A stretch of 64,000 nucleotides of DNA. It comes from Paenibacillus naphthalenovorans (lineage in GTDB: Bacteria > Bacillota > Bacilli > Paenibacillales > NBRC-103111). Shown here one piece after another: positions 25,101 to 34,999 of the stretch (the first letter of the stretch is position 1; each line of letters starts with the position of its first letter). The notes under the pieces were generated by a model. It saw nothing but the letters and a program-made list of their open reading frames with translations. It was not told where the DNA came from and made no database searches. Made by a program: the position numbers and the translations under genes. The stretch is taken from NCBI RefSeq assembly GCF_900099895.1, contig NZ_FNDY01000009.1, positions 44,025 to 108,024 on the forward strand. Reading direction: 5' to 3'.

Positions 25101-25802
25101 CTATTTTTCCTGAACTTCTTCGATATCGAACTCCACCTGATCCGCCAGCATGTTCTCACGGGTAACCGCCCACTGCTCACGGCAGGCATGAATCATCGCC
25201 GCATCCATAATACTCTTGTCGTTAATGACACGGCCAAACCACTTCACAGCCTCCTGATAATTTTTCAAACGCCGGTTAAGTTCCCCCAACAAGTACATCA
25301 GCCGGGCGTTATTCATCTCTCCCGCTTCCGTCTCGAATGCGCGGGTATATTCCGCAAGCGCATATTGAAGAAACCGCTTCTCCTGCTCTTCGTCTCCCTT
25401 CTCGCGATACAGCCAAACGATGTGGTGCAGCAGCCCTGCGGTTACTCTTCCCTGTTCACCCACCGTTTGAGCGCAAAGAAGGGCAAGCTTGAAGCTGTAT
25501 AAAGCTTCACTCCATGTTCGAACGCCGCCGTAATCCTTGTAGCTCCATTGTGCGGCCACCTTCTCTTGGAACGCCTTTTTTTGGGCGGGCGACAACCGGT
25601 CCTTCGAGTTCTCCGTGCTGGCGAAGCCGCATTGGGGACAGATCCGAACCACGTAAAAATTCGGATTGATGCCTTTATAGCGTACGCCAAAATCCGTATC
25701 CGTGCCGGCTGCCTTCTTAAAGCTCGGACGGACGCGAGAAGTATGAAAATGCGTTTCACAATGGGGACAAGCCACTTTCACTTGAAATAACGGTTCGACC
25801 AT
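25101..25802 (-). CDS. DUF2225-domain protein
   Basis: 233 residues; the ATG behind GGAAGGG is used. The N-terminal zinc-ribbon pattern has CPHCETHFHT (about residue 12) and a second CPQCGFAST (about 55). A helical TPR-like region follows, with ALYSFKLALLCAQT and YLLGELNRRLKNYQEAVKWF repeats. DUF2225 proteins are common in spore formers; function unknown. It follows the truncated-hemoglobin gene by 17 bp on the same strand, so they form one unit. Confidence 0.85.
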   Translation of the reverse strand: MVEPLFQVKVACPHCETHFHTSRVRPSFKKAAGTDTDFGVRYKGINPNFYVVRICPQCGFASTENSKDRLSPAQKKAFQEKVAAQWSYKDYGGVRTWSEALYSFKLALLCAQTVGEQGRVTAGLLHHIVWLYREKGDEEQEKRFLQYALAEYTRAFETEAGEMNNARLMYLLGELNRRLKNYQEAVKWFGRVINDKSIMDAAMIHACREQWAVTRENMLADQVEFDIEEVQEK

Positions 25803-25819
25803 GGACAAATACCCTTCCT

Positions 25820-26194
25820 TCAATTACTTGAGCTGTTGATAAAATGAAAAGCGGGCCCCTTCAGCCTCTCCAGCACGGCCATCTGCAGATCCGGTTCCCA
25901 TCCGGTTTCCTGAAGCGCTTTTTTCATGCAGCCGAGCCAGGCTTCAGCCCGCTCGGGCGTAATGGGGAAGGCCATGTGCCTTGCCCGCATCATCGGATGT
26001 CCATATTGTTCGGAAAACAACGGAGGTCCTCCGAAAAACTGCGTCAAAAACATATATTGCTTCTCCATCACCGGAGCAATATCTTCCGGAAACAAAGGGG
26101 CAAGCAGCGGATGCTCCTGAACCTTCGGATAGAACGCCTCCACCAGCTTCCGGATCCCATCCGCCCCTCCCATCGCTTCATAGAACTCGGACAT
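25820..26194 (-). CDS. Group II truncated hemoglobin (YjbI/GlbO-like)
   Basis: 124 residues from the ATG behind GGGGAGGCG. A globin 2-on-2 fold is expected: MGGADGIRKLVEAFY at the start and the heme-pocket block FFGGPPLFSEQYGHP-MMRARHMAFPI, in which the His of ARHMAF is the proximal ligand. It binds O2/NO in the cytoplasm. Group II members in Bacilli often lie near thiol-stress genes; here the neighbour is a DUF2225 gene. The longer upstream frame is not supported by a ribosome site. Confidence 0.93.
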   Translation of the reverse strand: MSEFYEAMGGADGIRKLVEAFYPKVQEHPLLAPLFPEDIAPVMEKQYMFLTQFFGGPPLFSEQYGHPMMRARHMAFPITPERAEAWLGCMKKALQETGWEPDLQMAVLERLKGPAFHFINSSSN

Positions 26195-26338
26195 CAGCGA
26201 ACGCCTCCCCGTAATCAATAAACTGCGCAATCCTGCAAGGACGCAAACCGTAATCCATGTAGCAAAAAAAGATGCTAATGCATAAGCCTTAGCATCGGAT
26301 ACTGGCCAAAACCCTATACATATGGACATGGGTACATG

Positions 26339-26428
26339 CTATACATCCTCTTCACCGGAAGACATCAGCGATTCCCTTATGACGAAAACAAAAGCGCATA
26401 CGAGAATTCCAGCAATTACACCCGACAT
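26339..26428 (-). CDS. Putative 29-residue single-span membrane peptide
   Basis: ATG with AGGAGTG 8 bp upstream encodes MSGVIAGILVCAFVFVIRE and a short acidic tail ending GEEDV. The hydrophobic stretch with flanking charge fits one membrane helix. It sits in the gap between the globin gene and ylbJ. Evidence is the ribosome site and the helix only; coding status is uncertain. Confidence 0.45.
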   Translation of the reverse strand: MSGVIAGILVCAFVFVIRESLMSSGEEDV

Positions 26429-26607
26429 AAGGATCACTCCTATTCTCATATAGGTACTATTGTACCATAGGATGCCGTACAATTCAGCACCTTATATCCG
26501 CTTTCTTGAACATTTCCGAAAATTCAGTATAACGGGCGGGCATGTCTCCACACACCCCTTCATATATCAGAATGACAAGCTTTTTACAGAACAGGAGGTG
26601 GGGACCG

Positions 26608-27858
26608 ATGCGTACCAAAGACTCTTTGATGATCGCGGCGGCGCTTCTCGCCGCTATGCTTGCCTGCTTGATGCTGGCTTTTCCGGCCGAATCCTTTCAT
26701 GCGTCGCTAAGGGGCATAGCCATCTGGTGGGATGTGCTGTTCCCGGCGCTGTTTCCTTTCTTCGTCATTTCCGAAATCATGCTCGGTGTAGGCATGGTTC
26801 ATTTTTTCGGCACCCTTTTGGATCCGTTGATGCAGCCTCTGTTCCGCGTGCCGGGCATCGGCGGCTTTGTAATGGCGATGGGCTTTGCCTCCGGTTATCC
26901 GATCGGAGCACGGCTGACCTCCCAGCTGTGGGAACAGCGGCTTGTCAACCGGGAGGAAGGTGAACGGCTCGTAGCCTTCACGACGTCGTCCGATCCGATT
27001 TTCCTGATCGGTGCCGTATCGGTCGGCTTCTTTCACAATGCGGCGCTGGCAACCGTACTTGCCGCCGCGCATTACGGCTCCGCCATTCTGATCGGCCTGC
27101 TGATGCGGTTTCACGGCAAGCCTTCATCGGGTAATCCAAGTCAGTCGAGCGCTTTAAGTGCGGGATATTCCGTTCAGAAGTCCCGGACCGGTATTTTGCG
27201 CCGTGCCTTTGAGGCCATGCATCACGCCCGGCTCATGGACGGACGCTCTTTGGGAGTCATGCTGCAGCAGGCGATCTACTCCGGGTTAAAGCTTATGTTT
27301 GTCGTCGGCGGTCTGGTCGTTTTTTTCTCCGTCGTCATGGAGGTGATGACTTCATCTCATGTAATGGTCTTCTTTTATGCCGCGATCGACTCCGTGCTTC
27401 AATTATTCGGCATGCCCCCGACCCTTTCCCAGGCTGTCGTCAATGGATTTTTCGAGGTGACCCTGGGCGCCAAATCGGCCGGGGCCGCAGAAAACATCCC
27501 GTTGATGTTCCAAACCGCCATCGCCGCATGGGTTTTATCTTGGGCAGGTCTTTCCGTTCACGCACAAATTGTCAGTATCCTGCATCATACCGACCTTCGC
27601 TACATACCTTTTATCGTTGCCCGGTTTATCCACGGCCTGATGGCCGCCGTGCTTGTAATTGTGCTTTGGAAGCCGCTGGGGCCGGACCGCGCGAACCTGA
27701 CCGCCTTTATCCCCTTACCTGATGTTACGCGTCCCTTGACTACGCTGCTGCAGCACACGCTGCCTGCCGCGGCTCTGACGTTCACCTCGGTACTGGGCCT
27801 TCTGCTTCTGCTGTCTTTTGGTTGCTTCATAGGAAAACGATTCATAAAGAGAATGTAA
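26608..27858 (+). CDS. ylbJ: Sporulation integral membrane protein YlbJ
   Basis: 416 residues from the ATG behind AGGAGGTGG. About eight membrane helices; the family block FPFFVISEIMLGVG and the GFASGYPIGARLTS motif are clear, as is the second-half repeat FFEVTLGAKSAG. In Bacillus YlbJ is made in the mother cell under sigma-E and is needed for normal spore cortex formation. Monocistronic; the next gene is unrelated. Confidence 0.93.
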   Translation: MRTKDSLMIAAALLAAMLACLMLAFPAESFHASLRGIAIWWDVLFPALFPFFVISEIMLGVGMVHFFGTLLDPLMQPLFRVPGIGGFVMAMGFASGYPIGARLTSQLWEQRLVNREEGERLVAFTTSSDPIFLIGAVSVGFFHNAALATVLAAAHYGSAILIGLLMRFHGKPSSGNPSQSSALSAGYSVQKSRTGILRRAFEAMHHARLMDGRSLGVMLQQAIYSGLKLMFVVGGLVVFFSVVMEVMTSSHVMVFFYAAIDSVLQLFGMPPTLSQAVVNGFFEVTLGAKSAGAAENIPLMFQTAIAAWVLSWAGLSVHAQIVSILHHTDLRYIPFIVARFIHGLMAAVLVIVLWKPLGPDRANLTAFIPLPDVTRPLTTLLQHTLPAAALTFTSVLGLLLLLSFGCFIGKRFIKRM

Positions 27859-27938
27859 TCATTAGAAACCGGAGGAACACCGAAGCCCGGGCTGCTTGAT
27901 CTGTTGAATTTGTGAAAATTTTGGTTAGAGGTGAAACC

Positions 27939-30512
27939 ATGCATACCAAGTTTCATTCGAAAAGCATTGAACTGCCTCCCGCCATCAACCGATTGTCGGA
28001 GTTGGCCTGTAACGTATGGTTCAGTTGGAATGACAGCGCCAAGTCGCTGTTCTCTGCGATTGATCCGGAGCTGTGGGAGCATTCCGGACACAATCCTGTC
28101 CGCTTGCTGATGGAGGTCCAAAGGCCCGTGCTCGATGCGCTCGCGCATAATGGTGAATTTCTGAACAAGTACGGGACGGTGATGGAACAATACGACCATT
28201 ATTTCCGTACCCCCACATGGTTCGAGCAGCGCTGCCCCGAATATGCGCAAAAGACCATCGCTTATTTTTCGGCCGAATTCGGCTTCTGCGAATCCCTGCC
28301 GATTTATTCGGGCGGTCTTGGTATACTGGCGGGCGATCACTGCAAATCGGCCAGCGATCTCGGCGTTCCTCTTGTGGGCATCGGACTCTTATATAAAAAG
28401 GGCTATTTCCGTCAAAAATTCGATGCCCAGGGCAGACAGCTTGCCGAGAGCGCCGCCTGCCATGTCAGCCGGCTGCCTATCGTTCCGGCCTTGGCGCCGG
28501 TTCAGTCCAATCCCCCTGCCGAACGGACGCCGGAGGAACTCTATGTGTCCTTGCCTATGGCGGACCGCACCGTGCGGCTGAAAGTATGGCAGGTTCAGGT
28601 GGGCCGGGTGCCTGTCTTTTTGCTTGATGCGGATTTGGAGGACAACAGCTCCTGGGACCGGGAGCTGACCTCGCAATTATACGGCGGCAACCAGGATGTC
28701 CGCATCGCGCAGGAGATTCTGCTTGGCGTAGGCGGCGTGAAGGCGCTGAGAGCTCTGGGCATAGCTGCGGGTACGTATCACATTAACGAAGGCCATGCCG
28801 CCTTTTTGTCTTTTGAGCGGTTGAAAGAGCAGCTGGATAACGGGCTGCCGTTCCACGTTGCGCTCGAGGTTGTTCGCGCAAGCACCATTTTTACGACCCA
28901 TACCCCGGTTCCAGCCGGGCATGACGCTTTCCCCTTACCGATGTTCGAATATTACTTCAGCCGTTTGTTTGCGGAATACCCGCACGCCAAGGCGGCTTTG
29001 ACAGAGCTCGGATGGGATGTTCACAAGCAATTGTTCAACATGACCTATCTGGCCATGAACACGGCGGCTCTCCGCAATGGCGTCAGCAAGCTGCACGGCC
29101 ATGTCTCGCGCGATATGTTCCGCGCGTTTCACGGGAACATTGATGTGCATGAAGTGCCGATCGGGCATATTACGAACGGCGTTCACCTCCAGACTTGGCT
29201 CGCTCCCGAGCTTAAGGAGCTGTACAGCCGGTTTCTCCCGGAAACATGGATTTCCCGACACACGGACAAGGAGGTATGGAAATCGATCGATTCCATTCCG
29301 GAGGAGTCCTTATGGTCGGTCCATCTGACACTGAAAAAACGTTTGTTTGCACACGTACACGCCAACCTCCGCGAGCAGCTGCGCCGAAACGGAATGCCGT
29401 CCGAGAAAATAGAGGCGGTTCAAACCTTCTTGTCTCCGGAGGCTCTTACGATCGGGTTCGCAAGACGCTTTGCCACTTACAAACGGGCCACACTGATCTT
29501 TACGGATCTGGACCGGCTGAATCGGCTTGTCAATCATCCGGACCGGCCCGTACAGTTCCTGTTTGCGGGAAAAGCGCATCCGGCCGATCACTCCGGCCAA
29601 GAGATGATTCGAGAAATTTACAGGGTATCCCGGATGGAATCGTTCCGCGGCAAAATCATTCTTCTCGAAAATTATGATATGAGCTTGGCGCAAAGCCTGA
29701 TCCAGGGCGTAGACGTCTGGCTCAATAATCCGCGCCGGCCGTACGAAGCGAGCGGCACCAGCGGCCAGAAGGCGGCAATGAACGGGGTCATCAACTTCAG
29801 TGTGCCGGATGGCTGGTGGGAGGAAGGGTATGACGGCACGAACGGATGGAGCATCGAAAACCATGATCACGCCGACCCGTGGACTCAAGACCGGGAGAAC
29901 ACGGAATCGATCTATCGGCTGCTGGAGCAGGAGATCGTGCCGCTCTATTATCAGCATGGTCCCCTGCCCGCTCAATGGGTCGCCCGGATGAAGCGCTCCA
30001 TTCGTACTCTGGCCCCTGTGTACAACACGGACCGCATGGTGATGGATTACGTGAATGAAACCTATATTCCCTCACTGCAGAGAACGCAGCTTTTTGCGGA
30101 CAATGATTATGCCGAAGCGACCAAGGTGGCCGATTACAAGAAGTTCATTCATCAATCTTGGCACCATGTCCGTGTCCTCGAGGTGAATGATACGCCTCCG
30201 CGGACCTTGAACTCTCCCTCGGGGACAACCTCGACGGCTCCGCTCAAAGAAGTTACGGCCACGGTCCGATTCGGCCCCATCTGGTACCAGGATACCGCTA
30301 TCGAGCTCATCCACTACGAAGAGAGACCCGACGGCTGGCACCAGGTCGTCGTACCTATGGAGCCTGCGCGGCAGCTTGGCGACGGCGCCGTGGTCTACCG
30401 CGCCATGATTCCTTCACATTTGAAGCACGGTCCGCATTTCAGCATCCGCGTGCTTCCGGTCAGCGCCAATTTCGCCCGCCGTTTCGAGGTGCCGTTCGTG
30501 ACTAAGTTTTAA
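27939..30512 (+). CDS. Alpha-glucan phosphorylase (GlgP family, DUF3417 type)
   Basis: 857 residues from the ATG behind GAGGTG. The N-terminal DUF3417 part (LSELACNVWFSWN) is followed by the phosphorylase core with IYSGGLGILAGDHCKSASD and the pyridoxal-phosphate site region EASGTSGQKAAMNG (about residues 608-621). It uses phosphate to release glucose 1-phosphate from alpha-1,4-glucan. It belongs to the short TIGR02094 group, not to the glg operon type. No other glycogen gene is present in the window. Confidence 0.92.
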   Translation: MHTKFHSKSIELPPAINRLSELACNVWFSWNDSAKSLFSAIDPELWEHSGHNPVRLLMEVQRPVLDALAHNGEFLNKYGTVMEQYDHYFRTPTWFEQRCPEYAQKTIAYFSAEFGFCESLPIYSGGLGILAGDHCKSASDLGVPLVGIGLLYKKGYFRQKFDAQGRQLAESAACHVSRLPIVPALAPVQSNPPAERTPEELYVSLPMADRTVRLKVWQVQVGRVPVFLLDADLEDNSSWDRELTSQLYGGNQDVRIAQEILLGVGGVKALRALGIAAGTYHINEGHAAFLSFERLKEQLDNGLPFHVALEVVRASTIFTTHTPVPAGHDAFPLPMFEYYFSRLFAEYPHAKAALTELGWDVHKQLFNMTYLAMNTAALRNGVSKLHGHVSRDMFRAFHGNIDVHEVPIGHITNGVHLQTWLAPELKELYSRFLPETWISRHTDKEVWKSIDSIPEESLWSVHLTLKKRLFAHVHANLREQLRRNGMPSEKIEAVQTFLSPEALTIGFARRFATYKRATLIFTDLDRLNRLVNHPDRPVQFLFAGKAHPADHSGQEMIREIYRVSRMESFRGKIILLENYDMSLAQSLIQGVDVWLNNPRRPYEASGTSGQKAAMNGVINFSVPDGWWEEGYDGTNGWSIENHDHADPWTQDRENTESIYRLLEQEIVPLYYQHGPLPAQWVARMKRSIRTLAPVYNTDRMVMDYVNETYIPSLQRTQLFADNDYAEATKVADYKKFIHQSWHHVRVLEVNDTPPRTLNSPSGTTSTAPLKEVTATVRFGPIWYQDTAIELIHYEERPDGWHQVVVPMEPARQLGDGAVVYRAMIPSHLKHGPHFSIRVLPVSANFARRFEVPFVTKF

Positions 30513-30567
30513 GGTCCAAAGGGCCTTGCTGCAGATGTCCGGTTGAACGCCTGCGCAGGGCCCTTGC

Positions 30568-31518
30568 TCATTTGAACCATCCCTTCACTTTAAACCACCA
30601 AAACATTCCGAGTCCGATCGAGAACATGATGAATAATACGACGAAATATCCGAAGCTCCACTCCAGCTCAGGCATATAGCGAAAGTTCATCCCGTAAATG
30701 CCGGCAATAAACGTTAGCGGCATGAAAATGGTGGTGATGACGGTCAGCGTTTTCATAATGGTGTTCATCCGATAAGAGTTGATGGAAATAAAGCTGTCCC
30801 TGATGTCCGAAGTCAAATCGCGGTTCGCCTCCACCATATCCGACAGCTTCAGCAGATGGTCGTGAATATCTTGAAAATAAGCGGCATGCTGCTTCACGCC
30901 TTCGATTTTTTCCGAATAAATAATCCGGTACAGCAAATCGCGCATCGGAAAAATCGTCTTCCTCAGCTTTAACAGGTCCGATCGGATTTCAAACACCCTG
31001 TCCATTACTTTTTCAGACCAAACGCCCCGAGAGCTGTCTTCCAGTTCATTCAGGCTGTCCTCCAGGTGATATACGCTTGGAAAATATTGGTCTACAATTT
31101 TGTCTATCAGCAGATGGGAAGCGTACACCGGCCCATTCTCCAAATATTTAGGGTCCGACAGCAACTTGCCGCGGAAATCCTCCAGCTCGGATTGAGGCTT
31201 GGAATGGTACGTAACGATATAGTTTCTGCCCAGAAACAGGTCTACCTCGTCTGAATCCAACGTCACGGGATTAATTGTATGCAGAACAAAAAAATGATGA
31301 TCCTCATAGTGATCAAGCTTGGGTCTTTGCAGAAACTGCATACAATCCTCTATCGCAAGCGGATGAAAGTGGAAAAATGTATCCAATAACGCAGCTTCTT
31401 CGCTTGTAGGACAATCAAAATCAACCCAATACCAGCGGATTTCAGGGCTGTGCAATCTTTCCAGCTCCAAATCCTGCTCGATCGCAGATTGGTGAGTGAC
31501 GGCAAACGTATGAATCAT
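30568..31518 (-). CDS. corA: CorA-family magnesium/divalent cation channel
   Basis: 316 residues from the ATG behind AGGAG. A long cytoplasmic alpha/beta and helical funnel is followed by two membrane helices at the C-terminus. The selectivity motif YGMNF ends the first helix and the last residues are basic (FKVKGWFK). CorA pentamers carry Mg2+ (or Co2+/Ni2+) down the gradient. Monocistronic and divergent from the PilZ-domain gene. Confidence 0.94.
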   Translation of the reverse strand: MIHTFAVTHQSAIEQDLELERLHSPEIRWYWVDFDCPTSEEAALLDTFFHFHPLAIEDCMQFLQRPKLDHYEDHHFFVLHTINPVTLDSDEVDLFLGRNYIVTYHSKPQSELEDFRGKLLSDPKYLENGPVYASHLLIDKIVDQYFPSVYHLEDSLNELEDSSRGVWSEKVMDRVFEIRSDLLKLRKTIFPMRDLLYRIIYSEKIEGVKQHAAYFQDIHDHLLKLSDMVEANRDLTSDIRDSFISINSYRMNTIMKTLTVITTIFMPLTFIAGIYGMNFRYMPELEWSFGYFVVLFIMFSIGLGMFWWFKVKGWFK

Positions 31519-31686
31519 CGGATCAACTCCTCTCAAGGCATCCTTTCCATATCATAACATAATCGCAGAGGACTCATACCGTAGCCGCCTGCGGTCTTGG
31601 CATTGTTTTCTTTTCCATTATTGATTATGATGTAGTTACACAGATACAAAAGGGGTGTCGAAAACCATTTCCGGTAGGTGTCGCAT

Positions 31687-32367
31687 ATGCATTGGAACCA
31701 AGCATTGGCATGCGGGACGGTCGTTATCCCTGCAAGCTGCCGCCTCATCATTGTCGGCGAAACCAAGGAGGGCCTGCCCTTTTGCTATGAGGACAGCTTC
31801 ACACTCTCGAAAGCGGACGGCGAGCAAATGACCGTCACTCTGGAAACGATGGCGATCCACCCTTTGGAGAAGCTGCATCATGTGTATTTCATCGAATTTT
31901 CATTTTTTAAGCGGGGGATTCTGTATTATGCCCTCGTTGACCTGCTCCATTTGGAAACGAAACGATGCCTTTGTACATTGACGCTTACAACTCCGCCGCA
32001 GCTTCTTAAAGCAGAGCAGCGCCAATATAAGCGAATCGTGCCTCAGGTGCGCACACCGTTAACCTGTCGGATTATAGGCGTGCGGGGGCAGAGAACGCAT
32101 CAGGGAAATGCATTTTTTACCGGGCAAATCCTGGATCTGTCTGCGGGCGGCGTGTCATTCATGACCTCGACCCGTCTATTTTCTCCATTGGAATTGGAGT
32201 TATCTTTTGTGCTGCCCGGACTTGCCCAGAAACTCACGCTCCATGCCGAAGTTATCCGTATCGCTCCTTTCGGCAGCGACGCATACCGGGTTGCGGTCAG
32301 GTTTAACCAAATGCCGGAAAGCACGGCGATATGGATTGAAGAGTATTGCAGCGCTTCGGACGGCTGA
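31687..32367 (+). CDS. PilZ-domain protein (probable c-di-GMP receptor)
   Basis: 226 residues; the ATG with AGGTG 6 bp upstream is used (GTG three codons earlier is possible). The N-terminal ~110 residues resemble the YcgR-N/flagellar-brake type beta barrel. The PilZ domain follows with the binding motifs Q-x-x-R in AEQRQYKRIVP and DLSAGG (about residues 118-128 and 153-158). Such proteins bind cyclic di-GMP and act on motility or secretion. It is followed after 36 bp by nadK; a functional link is not apparent. Confidence 0.82.
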   Translation: MHWNQALACGTVVIPASCRLIIVGETKEGLPFCYEDSFTLSKADGEQMTVTLETMAIHPLEKLHHVYFIEFSFFKRGILYYALVDLLHLETKRCLCTLTLTTPPQLLKAEQRQYKRIVPQVRTPLTCRIIGVRGQRTHQGNAFFTGQILDLSAGGVSFMTSTRLFSPLELELSFVLPGLAQKLTLHAEVIRIAPFGSDAYRVAVRFNQMPESTAIWIEEYCSASDG

Positions 32368-32403
32368 GCATAACGAAGCGTACAGATATAGGAGGACAAC
32401 CGT

Positions 32404-33216
32404 TTGAAATACAATGTGGTTCATCGCGGCGATGAAATATCCATCCAATTGATGCATTCGTTCCACGAACTGATTCAACAGTTCGGTCTCGTTCACGAAG
32501 AGACGGCCCCCGACATTGTTCTGTCCATCGGAGGAGACGGAACGCTGCTGCAAGCCTTTCACCGCTATAAGGATCAGCTGGATCACATTTCCTTTGTCGG
32601 CATTCATACCGGGCGGCTCGGTTTCTTCGCCGATTGGAAGCCGGATGAAGTGGAACTGCTCGCGCAGCTGATGGGCGAAAGCAGCAGGCAGAATGATCTG
32701 AGGGTAGTCAAATATCCGCTTGTGGAGATCCAAATCACGACGCCGCACGGGATTGAAACCGAACTGGCACTGAATGAATTCACGCTGAAGGGCGTCGATG
32801 CCACGCTCGTCGCACAGCTTCACATCAACGACGAGTTGCTCGAGACGTTCCGCGGCGACGGCATCTGTATTTCGACGCCCTCCGGAAGCACAGCTTACAA
32901 CAAGAGCCTGGGCGGAGCCATCGTCCATCCGTCTCTGGATGCCATTCAAATTGCGGAGATCGCATCGATCAACAACCGCGTATACCGTACGTTAGGCTCG
33001 CCGATTCTGCTGCCGAAGCATCACCACTGCGACATCTATCCGAGGGCGAATCAGAACATTCTGCTGTCTCTTGACCACGTATACATGCAGCGCAACGACA
33101 TCATTTCGATTCGCAGCATGGTAGCGGCAGGCAGGAAGGTGAAGTTCGCCAGGTTTCGCCCGTTCCCGTTTTGGAGCCGCGTTCGCGAAGCCTTTATCGG
33201 CTACGATATGATATAA
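32404..33216 (+). CDS. nadK: NAD kinase
   Basis: 270 residues with a TTG start behind AGGAGG. The NAD kinase fingerprints are visible: GGDGTLLQAF (about residues 46-55), NEFTLKG and STPSGSTAYN. It phosphorylates NAD to NADP in the cytoplasm using ATP or polyphosphate. Length is typical of the short Bacilli form. It ends at a strong hairpin. Confidence 0.95.
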   Translation: MKYNVVHRGDEISIQLMHSFHELIQQFGLVHEETAPDIVLSIGGDGTLLQAFHRYKDQLDHISFVGIHTGRLGFFADWKPDEVELLAQLMGESSRQNDLRVVKYPLVEIQITTPHGIETELALNEFTLKGVDATLVAQLHINDELLETFRGDGICISTPSGSTAYNKSLGGAIVHPSLDAIQIAEIASINNRVYRTLGSPILLPKHHHCDIYPRANQNILLSLDHVYMQRNDIISIRSMVAAGRKVKFARFRPFPFWSRVREAFIGYDMI

Positions 33217-33236
33217 GCGGAGTCCGCTGAACCTAA

Positions 33237-33274
33237 GAAAGCCCTGCACTCTCTAAAGAGTGCAGGGCTTTCTT
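33237..33274. terminator. Bidirectional terminator after nadK
   Basis: GAAAGCCCTGCACTCT pairs exactly with AGAGTGCAGGGCTTTC over CTAA. It separates nadK from the convergent flavin-binding protein gene. Confidence 0.9.
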
Positions 33275-33319
33275 GCTGTGCCGCCCTATTCATCGGCAGC
33301 AGCGCGAGCCTAGTCGGAT

Positions 33320-33790
33320 TTATTCTTTTGCCGCTTCCATTTCTTCCTCGCTTAATGCCATAGATGCATATACCTGCTTATCCAATTTTTTAGCGGCCTC
33401 TATGTTATAGGTTTTCTTATACACCGGCTCTTGAGCTATTTCCGCTCCATAGAACATAATGTCGTGCAGTTCATTGGTTGACAATTCAATAAGGGTCAGC
33501 GGAAACGGAACGCCCGGCATTTTTTTGGTCAAGATCCTGGCTTTGTTTTGGAAGGATACGATCGACTTGTTATAAAAAAAGGAGAAATTTACATTGGCGT
33601 TCGACTCGATATTGCTGACGATGTCCGATTTGGTGGAAACGGCTACGCGAAGGACTTTCGGTTTATAGCCATAAATCCAGGAGACGGCATTTTTTTGAAT
33701 CGCTCCCGATTCTTTATGGATCGTAGATAGAAACCCCAAACGCTCATCGGCAAAAATTTGAGTGAAATCAAATTCTGTCGTTGTCATCAT
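33320..33790 (-). CDS. Pyridoxamine 5'-phosphate oxidase-like FMN-binding protein
   Basis: 156 residues. Split-barrel flavin fold: an N-terminal strand with LGFLSTIHKESGAIQ, then VAVSTKSDIVSNIESN and SFQNKARIL, followed by a helical tail rich in Glu/Lys. Family members bind FMN or F420 and many are reductases. It is the last minus-strand gene of the gentisate-region group, so supplying reduced flavin to the luciferase-like monooxygenase is an attractive but unproven role. Confidence 0.8.
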   Translation of the reverse strand: MMTTTEFDFTQIFADERLGFLSTIHKESGAIQKNAVSWIYGYKPKVLRVAVSTKSDIVSNIESNANVNFSFFYNKSIVSFQNKARILTKKMPGVPFPLTLIELSTNELHDIMFYGAEIAQEPVYKKTYNIEAAKKLDKQVYASMALSEEEMEAAKE

Positions 33791-33901
33791 GCCATCCCCT
33801 ATCCATTTTTAAAAATCATGTGACGGTAATATGTGAATCAGTCAGGTTTGGCTTGCTCTCGGAAATAGCAGTCCTCGTCTTGGCGTTTTTCATGCTGTCC
33901 T

Positions 33902-34174
33902 TTAAGCATAGTTTTCCCAATAAAGGGTTAAACATGAGGCCAGTCCGCCATGGCCGAATTTCAGTCTTCCGTTTTCAACCGGATGATGAACACAGTCCAA
34001 AAAATGGATAATCCGTTTTCTTCGATCCGCTATATCTGTAGCTCCCTTTTGATAAAACCAGGAATCCACCGTATTATAGACTCCGCGATTCAAACCATAT
34101 GTTTTTTGACAAAATTGAACAAAGTTTAAATCAGGCAGATGAATGACCTTCTCGGCATCTAACGTAAATCCCAT
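33902..34174 (-). CDS. Small hypothetical protein in the aromatic locus
   Basis: 90 residues, with GGAAGG 7 bp before the ATG. His- and Cys-containing (HFLDCVHHPVEN, FGHGGLAS) and otherwise mixed; no signal or membrane segment. No family was recognised. It lies 48 bp after the IclR gene and 111 bp before the flavin protein gene, all minus strand, so it may belong to the same transcript. Confidence 0.6.
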   Translation of the reverse strand: MGFTLDAEKVIHLPDLNFVQFCQKTYGLNRGVYNTVDSWFYQKGATDIADRRKRIIHFLDCVHHPVENGRLKFGHGGLASCLTLYWENYA

Positions 34175-34222
34175 GATTGAACCTTCCCCCCAAACTCCTC
34201 CGGTCCCCGGACAATCAGGCTG

Positions 34223-34999
34223 TTAAACGTAACTGAATTTTTTTTGATACCCCAGAGAATGGGATAACGATAAACATTGTTCCATGATGATGGGGATCGT
34301 TTCGGAATTTTCCGAAACATCCAGTGTATCAATTAATCCGACGACCGTAATCGCAGCTATGATTTCACCGTTTTGGCCAAATACAGGGCAGCTGATCGCG
34401 GAAATTCCCGGAATTAACGTGCCTTGCGTGACGGCATATCCTTTTCTTTTGACTTCTTCCATCTCATTATAGAAAGCCGCCTGCTCCAGTTCGCCGTTCG
34501 GCAGTTCCCGCTTAATTAATTCCAGCGTTCGTGACTGAGGCAGATAGGCGGCAAATAACTTTCCAGGCGCACTGCGCGTAACACTGACTTGAGAACCGGC
34601 GCGAATGCCGAGATTAACCGCCCGGTTGCTCTCCTCCCACCGGAGAAAGAAAGGTCCGTTCTCCCCCCAGATAGCAAGGGCGACCGTCTCATTTAATCTT
34701 TCTCTAAGGGCCGTCAAATAGGGTCCTGAAATTTCCTTTACATCCAATTTTTCAGATGTTTTTAATCCTAATAAAATCAATTCGGTGCCAAGGGAATAGC
34801 GTAAATCATCCTGCTTTGCCAGGAAACCACATCGGCAAAAGCTGGTGAGATACCGGTGCAGCTTGCTTTTGGACATTCCGCATAAATTGGCTATTTCCGT
34901 AATCGTGAGCGGTTTGTCCTGGTCCGCAATTTTTTTCAAGATATCCAATCCCAATTCAAGGGATTGGATACCGTGTCCTTTAAGGTCGTTCGTCGTCAT
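34223..34999 (-). CDS. IclR-family transcriptional regulator
   Basis: 258 residues from ATG 34999 (AAGG 10 bp upstream); ATG 35041 is also possible with a GGAG at only 4 bp. The winged helix-turn-helix lies near the N-terminus (LTITEIANLCGMSKSKLHRY) and the effector-binding domain follows (GTELILLGLKTSEKLDV onward). IclR proteins commonly control aromatic catabolism. It stands 90 bp behind the luciferase-like monooxygenase gene and is the likely regulator of this locus. Confidence 0.9.
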   Translation of the reverse strand: MTTNDLKGHGIQSLELGLDILKKIADQDKPLTITEIANLCGMSKSKLHRYLTSFCRCGFLAKQDDLRYSLGTELILLGLKTSEKLDVKEISGPYLTALRERLNETVALAIWGENGPFFLRWEESNRAVNLGIRAGSQVSVTRSAPGKLFAAYLPQSRTLELIKRELPNGELEQAAFYNEMEEVKRKGYAVTQGTLIPGISAISCPVFGQNGEIIAAITVVGLIDTLDVSENSETIPIIMEQCLSLSHSLGYQKKFSYV

